Source: Gnetum montanum (taxonomy: Eukaryota; Streptophyta; Gnetopsida; Gnetales; Gnetaceae). From it: a stretch of DNA of 64,000 nucleotides. The position numbers and the translations under genes were made by a program. The notes beneath the pieces were generated by a model. It was not told where the DNA came from. It made no database searches and saw only the letters and a program-made list of their open reading frames with translations. Below, piece after piece: positions 1 through 11,478 of the stretch; within the stretch, counting starts at the first letter, position 1, and every line of letters starts with the position of its first letter. The stretch lies in the NCBI GenBank assembly GCA_015680685.1, contig MNCI01037805.1:186278-250277 (forward strand), read 5' to 3'.

Positions 1-375
1 AACATGCTACAACATTAAAAACATCTTACAGCCTAAATATTGCTATACATTTCTCTATTTTGGTTAAAAAGTGTTAATTTTGTCTAGCCATCCTGTGAGA
101 GACATCTCCCTTCTCAAGTAACCACATTCTATATCATCTGCACATAACCTATATACAATATAAAAATAAATTATTGGAATCAAATCCTTCCTAGAACAAT
201 CATGCAGGTCAGATGGCTAAGATTTACATTTCAAGAAATTGAATATCTACTAACAGAAAGTAAGAAACTATACAGGATTTGTACCCAGATAAAATAAATA
301 CATCTTGTGTGAGATTCCTCTTTAAACATCCATACAAAATAAAAAGGAAAAGAATTTTTTAGGTACCTGGTCAAT
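1..375. other. A+T-rich intron sequence, no gene seen
   Basis: I see no coding signal or repeat here. Given the minus-strand NAGS exons at 2,135-3,716, this stretch most likely belongs to intron 3 of that gene, whose later exons would lie beyond the left edge. Confidence 0.4.
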
Positions 376-800
376 TTGGTGAAGGGAATGTCCACTCATC
401 AAGTCAATCTGGCAGAAATGCAAATGCCTAGATGGATATTGAATGTCACCAGAAGAGATGAATTACACAATATAGACATTCGAGGAAGAATTAGAGTGGC
501 TTCTATTTTAGATAATGAGCCTATAAGTTGCAGGAATGGCATTTTAAATGGTTTGGACAAGTGCAAAGAAGATCAGATAATGAACATATAAAAGAATGTT
601 GCTGCATCGCTCTTCCAGGAAAGCCACCAAAAGGAAGACCAAAAAAGACATGGGAAAAAAAAATTGAAGAGGATATGAAGAAAATGCAAATAAACAAGGA
701 TCTCTTCATAGAGGTGAATAGTGAAAAGAACTCATGTAGCTGACCCCATTTTGTTGGGACAAGGCTAGGATGCTAATGATAATGATGATGATGAAATGTA
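376..800 (+). pseudogene. Non-LTR retrotransposon (LINE) 3' fragment, end of reverse-transcriptase ORF
   Basis: Two overlapping frames carry the C-terminal signature of plant RTE/LINE ORFs. The first (376-591) has the 'PRW...TRRDELHNIDIRGRIRVASI' type block. The second (528-743) has HFKWFGQVQRR, then GKPPKGRPKKTWEKKIEEDM. A frameshift between about 528 and 590 separates them. After 743 the frame still reads towards the usual ADPxxLGQG-like tail, then runs into a (GAT)n-like tail, aatgataatgatgatgatga, near 775-795, which is how many such elements end. No RT core or endonuclease precedes it, so this is a 5'-truncated dead copy. It lies in the opposite orientation to NAGS, inside its presumed third intron. 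Confidence 0.75.
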
Positions 801-2134
801 ATCCACTCATCATTTTTCAACATAAATTTAATTAGTTAAAAGAAAGTTTAGGATAGATTTGATAATACATAATAACATAGCATGTTCCAAATATGGTTAT
901 TCTTTTCTTGTTAACAATTCATTTAATACAGAAAATCTTCCAATCCAATAGGTGATCCTCCAATTTTACTTTTTAGGAAAAAAACATTCACAGAAAGGGA
1001 GGTGTAAATTCAGTAATAGAGTATTATTAAAACATACAATCCAACAAAATAAAAAATGTTTTAAAGGTATCCATGTTATGATAGAGAAGTTCGTTAGCTA
1101 CAAAAATGGGATTAAAAACAGAATGTCAGTATGGGAGAGGAGAATGAATGGCATTCAAAGGACATCAAAGGACAAAAATGTGTATCTCATTTAATGAGAA
1201 GGTTGCCATCTGTGCTAAGCTACAATTGATTTCTAAACATTAAAAAAAAATTATGGTACTAACCATACCAAGTAATATTAATACTAAAATGAAACAACAA
1301 ATCATTTTTATTTTAATTTGCACTGGCAACACTTCATGCAGAGTGGTGGCAATGCATGAACATTAAAATTTTCTCACTTATTCACATTACACATAAGTAC
1401 AAGCAACCGCATACCAAACACTAAGATCTGGCAACAAATGTATAATAAGTTTGAGTACAACCTAGAAAAGTATGCAAACACAAATGTCCAGAAAAATCAG
1501 GATGAAAAAACACGATACTTGGTTTCACCAAGTTGTGTAAAATATAGGAATTGTATAAAATCTAACAGATAGAACAGGACAATAGTAACCAAGCTAAATA
1601 TTGAATAAATGCAGTGCATTCATAAAGTTAATGTATTTCCTGAGATTGCAAGTATAGTAAATATTTTAACTATAGACAATCTGGTAAAACGGGAATAGAC
1701 AATGGATGGCAGATATTTTATAAAAATGTAAGTGACAATGGAAATCATATCTTTATCCATGGGCCTACAATTGCTGACACTAGTAATAAGTTTAGGAAAC
1801 CACGGATCAGCATTTACATTGCCCAAAGCGTTACATGATTGGCAGCAGCTTGCCCTTGGACTGCCTTTGGGCTTTGGAAAGAAAGGAAATTCTAGTTTTT
1901 GCAGAACCAAACGGCAACTATACTGTATTCATTGGCAGTAAAGAGGTTAAAAAGAGATGGTGACATGTAAGATGGCATTAAACAGCCTGAGATTTTGAAA
2001 CAAGCATGATAAAAATTATAAGTTAAGGTTGGGAATGAGTTAGTACAACAAAGGTAATCAATGTGATAATAATCAGCTTTGATCTCATAAAATGAGGATC
2101 TGTCACTGTTTGAGCTGGTCCCAATAAGCCTTAC
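801..2134. other. Presumed intron 3 of NAGS, no gene seen
   Basis: A/T-rich sequence between the LINE fragment and the splice donor of NAGS exon 3. Short ORFs at 952-1,194, 1,732-1,941 (plus) and 1,620-1,910 (minus) show no recognisable domain. No following NAGS exon is visible, so the intron continues past the left edge. Confidence 0.45.
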
Positions 2135-3716
2135 CTCTCTCCATCAACAGCTTGTCAATCTGAACATGTGTTCCTGGAACAATCACGAACTTGATTCCCA
2201 AGCCATGGAGCAGGGAGATATCCTGAAATCGATACATAACTGAGATCACTTGCAGATTTAGCTTTCATATTTATTTGCTAGAGTTATACGTTGACCCAAA
2301 TTAAAACGTTTATATTTAAGAATACCTAAAAAGTAATGCCACCATCCAAAAGCATCTTTTCTCAAGTCTTTTCTCCTCATGCTAAATGTTAGTAATGAGA
2401 TATTAAGATTGAAAATGCCATTGAGTAGCTTCGAATTGGATCATTGCTCAGAATTACAATTTTCTCACAGATTACGAACAGGCAATGCCAAATAAATTTT
2501 GTAGAATTTCGTTTAGCATTTATTCACAATGATAAACTTGGGTCATTGTTTGGAGCATCTGACCGCTGCAATGCTACATTAAATATTTAAATACCAGCCA
2601 ACAAGAGGCATGTTGGAAAATTTTATCCATCTCAACGATTCAAAATAAGTGATGGTCAGCTCACTAGTTCAGTATGATCACGATGATGATTCGGTGAATG
2701 GTTTGAAATTTTAAAGGGCCACTTCAATATCGTTACACTTCTATCTTAAATTCAGTTAACTTCTGATCCATGTCTTTCTGGAAAATTTGCTAAAAATGAA
2801 AAGAAATCAACAAACAGATTTATGGTGAACTTCGAAGGAAAAGCAAATTGCAAAATAAGATTCCAAAAGCGCGTACAAACATGCGACATAGTTAACTGTT
2901 TTCTTACTCGAAATTTCTTGGACGGTAAAACGCTCACCAACGATACGTGGAAGCAAACATCTTTAAAATTTCTTGGCAGAGAAATTCAAGTTAGATGACG
3001 AAACAGACCTGAAGAATGCAATCAAGGTGAGGACTTGCCACAAGCTCACCGGATATCACCACAACAAACGTACTACCCCGATGCCCCTGTATGTAAGGCC
3101 ATGCCTGCCTGAACCATCCTACGAACTGCTCCTGATCTTCCACTGGATCAGACACCCGAACCATTCGATCAGTTATTTGGGCATGAGATCGCACTAAACC
3201 TAAAACTCGAGAAGAATTTATCATAATTTTGCTTCTTCCTCCTATATGTTCAATAAAAAGCCTTGGAGTATTGATCCCCCTTTGTCCGAGCCCAATAGCA
3301 GCCCTCTGGAAGCCAACATGAAAGACTAAACGGTAAAAGATGCGAACAAGATAACAAGTAATGAACAAAGCGCAGAAACTGATTCTAAACGATGAAACAG
3401 CGAGAACAACGATCATATTTTTCACCAATCGACCAGGAATTCGGAGTTAAAATCACGTGTAAAAATCTTCATAAGAAATCCAAACATTGAAATAATTACT
3501 TTACAGACGCTCTAACGCAGCAACAATCACATTCCTTTAACCAAGCGAATAAGATGCATATGTTCGAACTTCAAATGGAAGGAAGGAAGGAAGGTTGTTC
3601 AAGCATACCGTCTGAATGCAGCCAAGATTACGATGACAGTATGCCATTGCCCAAGGAAACCGCGAGGACGTGTATGCTCTAGCAAAATCCACAGTTCCAG
3701 CAGCGGCGGCAGACAT
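2135..3716 (-). CDS. NAGS: N-acetylglutamate synthase (amino-acid N-acetyltransferase), 5' part, three exons, incomplete
   Basis: Plant NAGS makes N-acetylglutamate from glutamate and acetyl-CoA, the first step of arginine synthesis, in the plastid. Exon 1 is 3,716-3,542, starting at the first ATG after an in-frame stop at 3,758-3,756. It encodes an Ala/Ser/Arg-containing N-terminus that could be a transit peptide. Exon 2 is 3,199-3,009 and holds [18 protein letters not shown] and [16 protein letters not shown], hallmarks of the amino-acid-kinase-like domain. Exon 3 is 2,222-2,135 and holds [20 protein letters not shown]. Splice sites are G|GTTAAA/TTTTAG, CAG|GTCTGT/TTTCAG and GAG|GTAAGG. Phases (1, 0, 1) agree across all junctions, which strongly supports the model. 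The rest of the kinase domain and the acetyltransferase domain lie beyond the left edge. Exon 1 is the least certain part because the N-terminus is not conserved. Confidence 0.88.
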
Positions 3717-4750
3717 GGCAGCTGATATTCTTCTCAAAAATTTTCGAATAGGTAGTCAACAACACCAAAATTTGCAGCAATGTTACGAATACGAGGGTTT
3801 CATTTGGAAAAGCCCCTCCAAAACCCCAAGCACCACAGCGCAACAAACAGAGAACTCAATCGACATTGGAATCCGTTGGAGCAAGGAAGAAGCTGCATCA
3901 ATGTATACATATACCAGAAAGAGAATCAAAGGGAGAATGACAGAAATAACAAGTTGATATTTTAAAAAGTAAAAGGCAGCAAAATTATATGCTTTCCCCG
4001 CTAAAAAAAGCCAAAAAGAAATTATGCTCTGCTACTGTGCTTGCGACTGCTTTTATGTTCCGGAATTGAATTAATTTAATAGATCAAAGAATACGCACAA
4101 AGAAAATAAAAAACAAAACAAAGACCTTTAGCCTTTGGCTGGTCACAGAGACGGTTTGCTATGGTATTATCACTATTATTCTGTTTTGTTTTTGCTCTGA
4201 TTGAAGCGGCCACTGGCACTGGTCGTGAACAACAGAACAAAACAAAAGCAAAAAAACAGTGAAAGCGACGGCCACGGCGACGAATGGACGCCGCAAGCTC
4301 TAGTACTTTCTTCACGTTTTTGGATCTCACTGTGCAACTGCCTGCTTATTATTGATGAATGAATGTTGACAGGTCAATCGATCGATGGATGTATCTAATC
4401 CAATTCCAACGCAGTAGCAAACTTGTGAACGCAATTCGCTCCGTATTCCCACGATCTCATCTCATCCGTGATGTCAATCCAGATTTCTGGTGTTGCTCCC
4501 CTCTTTCCAACCGTCGTTTTGTGAAAGGGATCAAAAGCATACGTGCAAATCTCTTCTGCATGTCCAGCCATCGTTCTGTGCACCAAATGCATACGTCAAG
4601 ATCCCTTAGATCAAGGGAAAAATTATTGCTACAGTATTAGTTATTAATTCGACTATTTCAGAAACATTCTTGCTTGCGAGAGGGACTGTGAATTAGCTTT
4701 ATAACTAACTTACAGCACTTTACAAGTGAGCTTTAAAATCTACGGCATAA
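3717..4750 (-). promoter_or_regulatory. Upstream region (5' UTR and promoter) of NAGS
   Basis: This is the non-repetitive stretch between the NAGS start codon and the first repeats. It keeps intact CpGs (for example around 4,260-4,290), unlike the retrotransposon sequence, as expected of an unmethylated gene start. I see no convincing TATA box on the minus strand. ORFs at 4,076-4,330 and 4,395-4,592 (minus) and 4,359-4,640 (plus) match nothing I recognise. Confidence 0.4.
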
Positions 4751-4757
4751 TCTTTTC

Positions 4758-4797
4758 TTCTCGGCAGAAATACTAACTTCTCGGCAGAAATACTAAC
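4758..4797. repeat. Two tandem copies of a 20-bp unit
   Basis: The unit cttctcggcagaaatactaa occurs twice back to back, followed by a degraded partial third copy (cttttcggc). Confidence 0.9.
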
Positions 4798-5043
4798 TTT
4801 TCGGCCGTGAAAGAACATTAACAAGATTGTATGGTTCAGCACATTAATGGAGACAATAAATTCAAATTGCATGATGTCCACAACCTAAAAAAATAGAGTT
4901 GAGCAATGTAGTTGATTGGTTAACTTACACAGCCGTGTATGTAAAGCTGTGGGTTCCCAAGTAACAATGACGTGATTAGGGTCATCACTCAAAGGCTCAT
5001 TGCCTATTTCTCTAAGTCCTAAGAGTGCAAACAAACATGTGAA

Positions 5044-5115
5044 AGCCTAACTTCTTTTTAACTAGCTTAACTCTTTTTCAGCCTAACTTCTTTTTAACTA
5101 GCTTAACTCTTTTTC
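5044..5115. repeat. Perfect tandem duplication of a 36-bp unit
   Basis: Positions 5,044-5,079 and 5,080-5,115 are identical, starting agcctaacttc and ending ctctttttc. The unit itself contains two related halves (taacttctttttaa / taactcttttt). It lies just upstream of the LINE endonuclease remnant. The flanking 4,800-5,340 holds no other recognisable feature. Confidence 0.9.
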
Positions 5116-5339
5116 AAGTGGTTATGCTTGAACCCAAGCCTTAAACTTTGATAAATGAAAGCTTTACTATTCCAAATAACAATAGTAATTTAAACTAGGA
5201 TGAAGAAAAAGGCAAAAAAGTAGACTATTCTGAATAAAAGTGGTAATTCAGGGAAGGTCAATGGATAAGCAAAAGCCAATGTTGGGTGAATCTATGGATG
5301 TTGAATTAGTATAGATGCTTAATCTATAAAATATTCAAA

Positions 5340-6241
5340 GAAAATAGCATGTATTTCTTATTTTTATTACTTTTACCCATGGGATACAACATATTATGCA
5401 AAGAAAGATTTATAAAAAAAATAACACCATTTTCAATATTTAAGACAAGATATAGCAATTTTTAAATTAAAAGGTAAAGCTTACATATATAGTGACTTTA
5501 ATGCAATGATTGATTCTAAGCAAATGGATATTTTAGAATGGCAAAATAATCAAGGATAGCTAGATAGGCAAAATTGTGATCAAATTACAACTATAACAAA
5601 TCAAGCAAGAAAACACATATTAGAATAGGGACAAGGCATTGATCTTATCATTTTGAATGGGATTCAAAAATTTCCATTAAGCTTAAGATTTGCTTTTGGA
5701 AAAAAAAAAGGAAGATGTTCATATATTGATTTACTACAAACCAACCCCTCTTCTCAAAATGTGCTAGGAATTATGGACTCCATTTTCTCCAATTTTCTAT
5801 TAAAAGAATGTCTTCTAACTATGAGCAATGTTAGAAAATAAGAAAGCGTAGAATCTTTCTAGCAAGAGGTACAAAATTTGTTGAAATCAAAAAACTTGCA
5901 CTCAAGGTTGTAAGGTAAGTGGTTAGGATACTTACCTCTTAGTTGGAAGATTATGGGGTTCAGTTCTTACCTTTGCTTTTAGTATGGTAACAGTAAAGTA
6001 ATTTTGTGGTGGGACCCTTTTCATTCGTGGGTCATATCCATCCACAAATGACACCAAAATAATATGACATAAAATGATAAAGTAATATCTACAAAATTTT
6101 TGGAAACATTTTAGAAATAAAATTTCTTGAAGCAATGATAATTTGTTTGTAGAGATAAAAGGGTTATTCAAAAACTTATTCTATCACTAGAAAAATACCG
6201 TAACAAGTTGCATGTTCCAAGATATTTTTCAACTTACATAT
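5340..6241 (+). pseudogene. LINE, left half: endonuclease-domain remnant
   Basis: Between about 5,470 and 5,830 the plus strand reads an APE-type endonuclease C-terminal half: YIYSDFNAMIDSKQ (the GDFNA motif with G changed to S), then LIILNGIQKFP and LRFAFGKKKGRCSYIDLL (the FTF...SxIDYVL block). Several stops interrupt it. Upstream to about 5,340 is weaker N-terminal endonuclease-like sequence; the true 5' end is not visible. A SINE interrupts it at 5,888-6,089. At 6,241 it is cut by retrotransposon A, and the same kind of LINE resumes at 40,941 with the reverse-transcriptase domain, so the two halves are read as one element. Confidence 0.7.
5888..6089 (+). mobile_element. tRNA-derived SINE inserted in the LINE
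   Basis: The head (about 5,899-5,975) resembles plant Au/TS-type SINEs. It has a 'CTCAAGG-TGT' start, an A-box-like gtaagtggttagg and a B-box-like gggttcagttcttacc. A tRNA-unrelated body with gggacccttttcattcgtg follows. It is flanked by a diverged direct repeat, tacaaaatttgttgaaat (5,870-5,887) and tacaaaatttttggaaac (6,090-6,107), 15 of 18 identical, which fits a LINE-type target duplication. The family name is not certain. Confidence 0.6.
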
Positions 6242-7135
6242 TGATAAGATATTTTTTGTCAACCACAATATTGGGTATTCAATATTGAAGCTATGATATC
6301 ATGTACTCGATATCAAAGCACAAGCTACAACATTGGATATCTAATATCGTGGGACACATGCCTACCTATAAATATGACATTTAGGCACATAGTCCACAAC
6401 ACAATTTCATCCACCCTTACCAAAATTCTTTCAATTTGTTTTTGTGAGTTAGTCTTAAGTACTTAGAAGTGTGAATGCTTGGAGTGTAGTGTGAACTAGT
6501 GAATGACATCTTTATTCAAGCATTTTGTACTTGGGCACAAGTGTGACCAGAAATAAAGATCGAGCTATTTCCCACTATTGCAGCATTCTCCTAGATTTAC
6601 TATTTACACTTAGAATAATTTTCTTACTATTTCCTAGTTGAATGATCTACTTTTCTAAAAAACTTTACTTTTACATGTTCATATTAAGTGGAATGAGTAT
6701 GACTAATCTTAAGCACTTAAGTGTAATTGCTTGGTAACCCATTAATGCTATCACTTGGTACACCTAGTAGTACTATACTTGGTATCCCAATGGTAGTTGC
6801 ATGAAGCCCAAGGTGTGTACAAAAGATTAGGAAAGAATACTCATCACACTAGGCTAGACTAGATTTGTTATTCGTTTTACTTAGTTTAGAAACTACTTTC
6901 ATTCACATCATGTTTACTAGGAGTAAGATGGCCTATAGAACATCAGTTATCACATACCTCACATTGAGTTAAACCATATCCATAGATTTTACTAACCCAC
7001 GTGGGAAGACAACTATCCTGAACTTTAACCAATTAGTAGCATATCCAGATTACCTCATCCATGAATTATGATCTAGTCATGTGTGAACACTCGTGACTTG
7101 TATGGTTGGGTGTTGGATTACTCCACTACTCATCA
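6242..7135 (+). repeat. 5' LTR of element A
   Basis: Starts TGATAAGATATTTT, ends CTCATCA. The U3 array has several degraded GATATC-type palindromes (6,265-6,345) followed by a TATA box, TATAAATA, at 6,367-6,374. It pairs with 40,068-40,940. Confidence 0.85.
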
Positions 7136-7136
7136 T

Positions 7137-7154
7137 TGACATCATTGTCGAGGA
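7137..7154 (+). other. Primer-binding site of element A (tRNA-Asp type, decayed)
   Basis: TGACATCATTGTCGAGGA lies one base after the LTR. Against the complement of plant tRNA-Asp 3' end (TGGCGCCGTTGCCGGGGA) it has six differences, every one C-to-T or G-to-A. Confidence 0.8.
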
Positions 7155-7427
7155 CTTATCAATGTATGCTGAGTGATTGATTATAAAAAGTTCATTGTAC
7201 TCGAAACACAAAGTTAAAATTCACAACTCTAACTAAGCACACTTAAAACAAATGTCTCAAACCATAACCTAGCTTCAAACAAGAATACAACATCACCTAC
7301 CAAGGAACCTTAGAGAAGTAATGATAGAATTGATGAAGAAGAAGACTGGAGTACGTTGATATAAACAAGGATCTCATATGCTCATCACAATCCTTACTAT
7401 CCCGATTTTACATTCATCTTTCATCAA

Positions 7428-9700
7428 GTGAGACAACTCAAGTGGATAGATCTTCAAGGGAACGTTGTTCTACCACCAAAGTGTTCAACACCCATTAAGC
7501 TCCAAACCACTTTCAAGGAGATGAAACTAAGTGAAGCACTTGGAGGGTATCATGAAACTAAATACATGACCCAACCATATGAACCCACTGATGAGCAATT
7601 AAGGAAAGACAATGCCATGGAAACCAAACATGAATAAGACAAAGGAAAGACAGTCAACTCTACTATTCTCTTAGAGAAGCTTGATGGAGATATGTTCATT
7701 GTTCAACAACACCTATCATCTGATTGGATGAACCTATCAAGAATCACTTACACTCCGAACTAGTAGAGATACACAGGTGGGAGGCAAAAGACTCAAGGTA
7801 CAAGCAAGACTCAAGACCAAGAGTTCCTGCTAGATCTCATAGAGAAGGACATGAAGGTCATCATAGGAGGACAAGTTGGCATTGTTCTCCTACTACCCCA
7901 TCTGCATCCTCACGATCATCAGAAGACTCTGATAGAAGGAGGCAAAGGTATAAAGACCATGATAGGGAAGAGAGGAGAACCCATGATCATCATGACTGCT
8001 ACTCAAGACATATGGATTTAAAAGATGAAGAATACGAACAACGCAAATGTAGGAATAGCATAAATCATGAAAGGGATGAGCACAAAAGGGAGCACTACTA
8101 CAACCAAGCACACAAACATAATCGAGATGATGAGCCCCTGATGGCAACTCACAACATGATTAACATACGAGAAGTTGTACACATTCCAACCAGGCATGTG
8201 AGGGATAGGCATATCAAATGATTCAATGTGAACAATATGCCAAGATTTGAAGGTGGTTATAATACTGATCCACAACACCACTCCAAGCTTTCCATGATGC
8301 CTGCACCCTACAAAACATTGAAAGTGACTAGTAGAAGTTAAAGTTGTTCACAAGAAGACTTGTCAAAGAGGCAAAGAGTTAGTACCAATCACTTGAACTT
8401 GGATCAATCAAAAGATGGAGTATCATGCTAGAAATCTTCAATGATAAGTACCAAACCTACTCATGGGTGTCTAACTTAAGAAAATAAATCTAGGGATGGA
8501 ATCAAGGGACTTATGAAACCTTTGATATGATAATGGGAAGGTACTATTCACTACTGCATAGATGCCCAAGCCATGGATTCTCACAATGGGAGCTACTCAA
8601 GCACATTGTAGATGGGTTACAAAACAAGACTAGAAAGACACTTTGGGTTTATGCTCAAGGTAGATTATCATAGATGACTACCCATCAAATTCAAAGACTA
8701 ATTAACCAAGTGGCGAAGGAAGAAGGTGAGTTAAGAAAGAGAGAATCAACAAAAGAGTATAACATACATCCATCCATTAGGAAAAGAGATACACAAGTTT
8801 GTGATACCCAAGAAGAGGAAATCTTAGAACAGGCAATCCAAAAGAAGACTCTACCAATTCAAAAAATTGTAACAAATATTGCAACAAAGGTAGAGAAAAT
8901 GTGGAGCTCAATAGATGAAAAATTTGCAACTACATTAAAGATTGTGAAGGAGAGAGCAGAGCAAGCCTTTGGAAAAGGCAAAGACAAGAAGAAGAAGACA
9001 GATTTTGGATGGAAAGGCAAGGTGGCTATAGTGGCTAAGTGTTCAGACACCAGCTCCACCAACAAAGAAGGATGTGTTGTGTGTCAGTACTAACATCCTA
9101 AGGATGTTGTCCAGTGATGACGCATTTACAGGAAATGGGGACATATGCACTTAATTCTAAATTTGTTAAAAAACAAATGCCCAAAAGGTTACCTTATCCT
9201 TGAGGTAGTTACAAGAAGAACATCAACCAACATACTATCCCAGTGAAGCTTTGCCATAGCCACAAGAATAGTACCATTAGTGGTGGCAATAGCCTCAATC
9301 ATGGGCCATGCCACCACCTCACCAACAGTATCCATATCGATAACCTAATCCTTATGGATACTACATACAATGTCCAATCTCATCAACAAATGCAACTATT
9401 CAAACTCCACAATACTATCCACCTAAGTACCGCAAATCAACACCACCAAGGATAGATCGAAACTCACACATGCATTTGCAAGCAACTGATTCATCAAATC
9501 CAACTCATTTGTTGCCACTATTGTCACCACCTGCTATGTAGGGAGAACTACCATCATAACAACAATAGAGAAAAGCTGCAAAGGTAATGACCATTCACAT
9601 AGAGGATCTTACCAGCAACACTAAGGATCAAATTAAGAAACATCCTTTCTTTAGGACAAGTCCTGAAAAGGTTGGTAGAGTCCAAACTTCGGTGTAACAA
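7428..9700 (+). pseudogene. gag of element A, decayed
   Basis: An N-terminal piece (7,428-7,637, with GNVVLPPKCSTPIKL) is shared with elements E and G. It is followed by an Arg/His/Asp-rich stretch (7,724-8,220) and then the gag core (MPRFEGGYNTDPQH..., about 8,221-8,670, several stops and a frameshift). Next comes a charged coiled-coil-like segment (8,674-9,093) ending in the CxxC motif CVVCQY. A Gln/Pro/Tyr-rich tail reaches about 9,700. The order and motifs match Athila-type gag with a PF03732-like core. It cannot encode a full protein. Confidence 0.75.
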
Positions 9701-9744
9701 TCTTCTTCTAGGGAAGATCCTCCTAAAAACAAGCTTTCATCATC

Positions 9745-9886
9745 ATCTAACACAAACACACAAACTTTCATGCTTACAAAAATAGTCATAGATTAGATAA
9801 AGGTAGGACCACTAGCTAAGAAAAGAATTGATCTAGAAATTCCTTTGATTTATCTACTAGTATCTAGAAATTTGCAATGCAAATCT
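9745..9886 (+). pseudogene. Protease of element A, N-terminal part, cut by F
   Basis: Reads FMLTKIVID*IKVGPLAKK then PLIYLLVS, matching the start of the protease region in E (around 30,330-30,200 minus). The frame stops being protease-like exactly at the CTATT target duplication of F. The aspartate-bearing continuation is at 26,082. Confidence 0.7.
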
Positions 9887-9891
9887 CTATT

Positions 9892-11147
9892 TGTTACATT
9901 CCATCTAAAGACATTTGGTATGGTCATACACTTACGATTTATACATTATGTGTGGAGTCTCGATGGGTTGTCAGGAACAAGTTAATGTAATATAAATGTA
10001 TTTTATATGTTACAAGGCTTCATCTTTATGTTACGATTATGATGTCTTTACATGCTTAACTAATGTGATTATGTACACTATCCCTATGTGATGTCTTAGA
10101 CAGGTGAGGTTGCTAGCATGGGTGTTAGACTAGGCTATAAGAGCACCTATTTGATATGTCTTTATGCTTTATGTGAGATTTTGGTATTTAGGCATTTGTA
10201 CTATAGCACTATGTTTTCTGATGTTCAGGTGTGGTTTTCGCATGTGAATGTGTAGTGTGTATCGTAAGGATCTCGTAGGTCCAAATAGATTTTGATTTGG
10301 AGTCCCGGTGTTTTTTTTTACGCTTGATTAAAATTTATGGCATTAGGTGTGGAGGAAAAAAATAAGGATAGCTTATGAAAATCGTTCATAAAAAAACAAT
10401 TCAAAAGGAAAAAAAGAAAAGAAAAAGGGAACTCACACCACGTGAGAAAAGCACATCGTTGATTTTTGCTTGTTTTATAAGCATAAAGTGAAAGTATGGG
10501 TTTTATGTTTGTTTTTTTTTTTACCCACCGTCTCACCACCACTTGCCCATAGAAATTGGGTTTTGGGTTTCTAGTTTTTCTATTTGCATTAACAAAAACA
10601 CATAGGAACATGTTCTTTCATTTTTCTTTCTTCTCTCTTCTTTTGTTTCACATTTTTCTTAATTCTAAGCTTTGTGGATGATTTTTGCTTACTCTGAACC
10701 TAGATTTGGGATTGTTGCGGTCATATCTACGTGGGTGCAGAACTTGTTGGAAGTGAAACAGAGTTCTGCCAAATTTTTAAGGGTTTTTTATTTATTTTAG
10801 CCTTTTTGCCCAACAATTTTAATTAGTGGGTTGTCTTTACCTTTTCTCTGTATTTTTGTGTTGGATTAGTGTATATGATTATGTGATGTGGGCATGTGGG
10901 GCAGATAGCTCATAGATTAAGCTTGGACATGTTATTTTGTCTATTTCCAAAAATTTTCTAATTCTGGTTACAAATTGTGTATTGATATATATGCAATGTA
11001 TAGTATGATGTGGACTTGTAGAATATGATATGTGATGTTAATGAGACTCGTATGATCGGAATATGATATTTGCAAGGCCTATTTGGGTGCAAGTGTTTTT
11101 GGGAGTTCCAATCCTTCCTAGTGGTAATTAAATATTAGTATCGTTGA
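9892..11147 (-). repeat. Insertion F, left segment (probable solo LTR, about 2.6 kb in total)
   Basis: Begins TGTTACATTCC directly after CTATT (9,887-9,891). The matching end is at 26,076, followed by the same CTATT. On the minus strand the unit would start TGTAACACC and end TGTAACA, typical of Tekay/Del-type LTRs; the strand is inferred from this. There is no internal primer site or coding domain. The ORF at 10,318-10,611 is low-complexity and not believed. Element C interrupts F at 11,148. Confidence 0.6.
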
Positions 11148-11478
11148 TAATGAATCGTGGTTTGCCAAGCCTTGATATTGGGTACACGATATTGGCTACA
11201 TGATATCGCAGCCTAGATACGATATCGTATACACGATATCATGATTCCTATGTCAACCTATAAATATAGCATTCAGGCACATAGTGAAGGAGTCTTTTTG
11301 GTAAGTCTTTTGGTCAGTCTTTGAGTTAGTCTTTTGGTCAGTCTTTGCGTCAGTCTTTTAGTTAGTCTTTCAATCTGCTTTAGTTCTTTTCCAAGTGCAT
11401 GCCCGCAGTGTGATGCTTGTAATTGTACGGAACATTTGTTCAAGTGTGATGTACTTGGACACTCACATGATCGACAAT
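11148..11478 (+). repeat. 5' LTR of element C, truncated
   Basis: Matches the first part of the 3' LTR at 23,841: gatattgggtacacgatattg arrays, cctataaatatagcattcagg, repeated 'agtctttt' units and gtgcatgcccgcagtgtgatg. It is broken by B. Confidence 0.8.

Noticed and set aside
1620-1941. Overlapping ORFs on both strands (96 and 69 codons)
   Set aside because: No domain recognised and position is inside the presumed NAGS intron; chance ORFs are likely.
4076-4640. ORFs upstream of NAGS
   Set aside because: Conflicting frames on both strands, no motif; best read as 5' UTR or promoter sequence.
5899-5975. Possible functional tRNA gene
   Set aside because: A and B boxes are present but the cloverleaf stems do not pair and flanking duplications show a SINE.
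10318-10611. 97-codon minus-strand ORF
   Set aside because: Low-complexity, lies in the non-coding insertion F, no domain.
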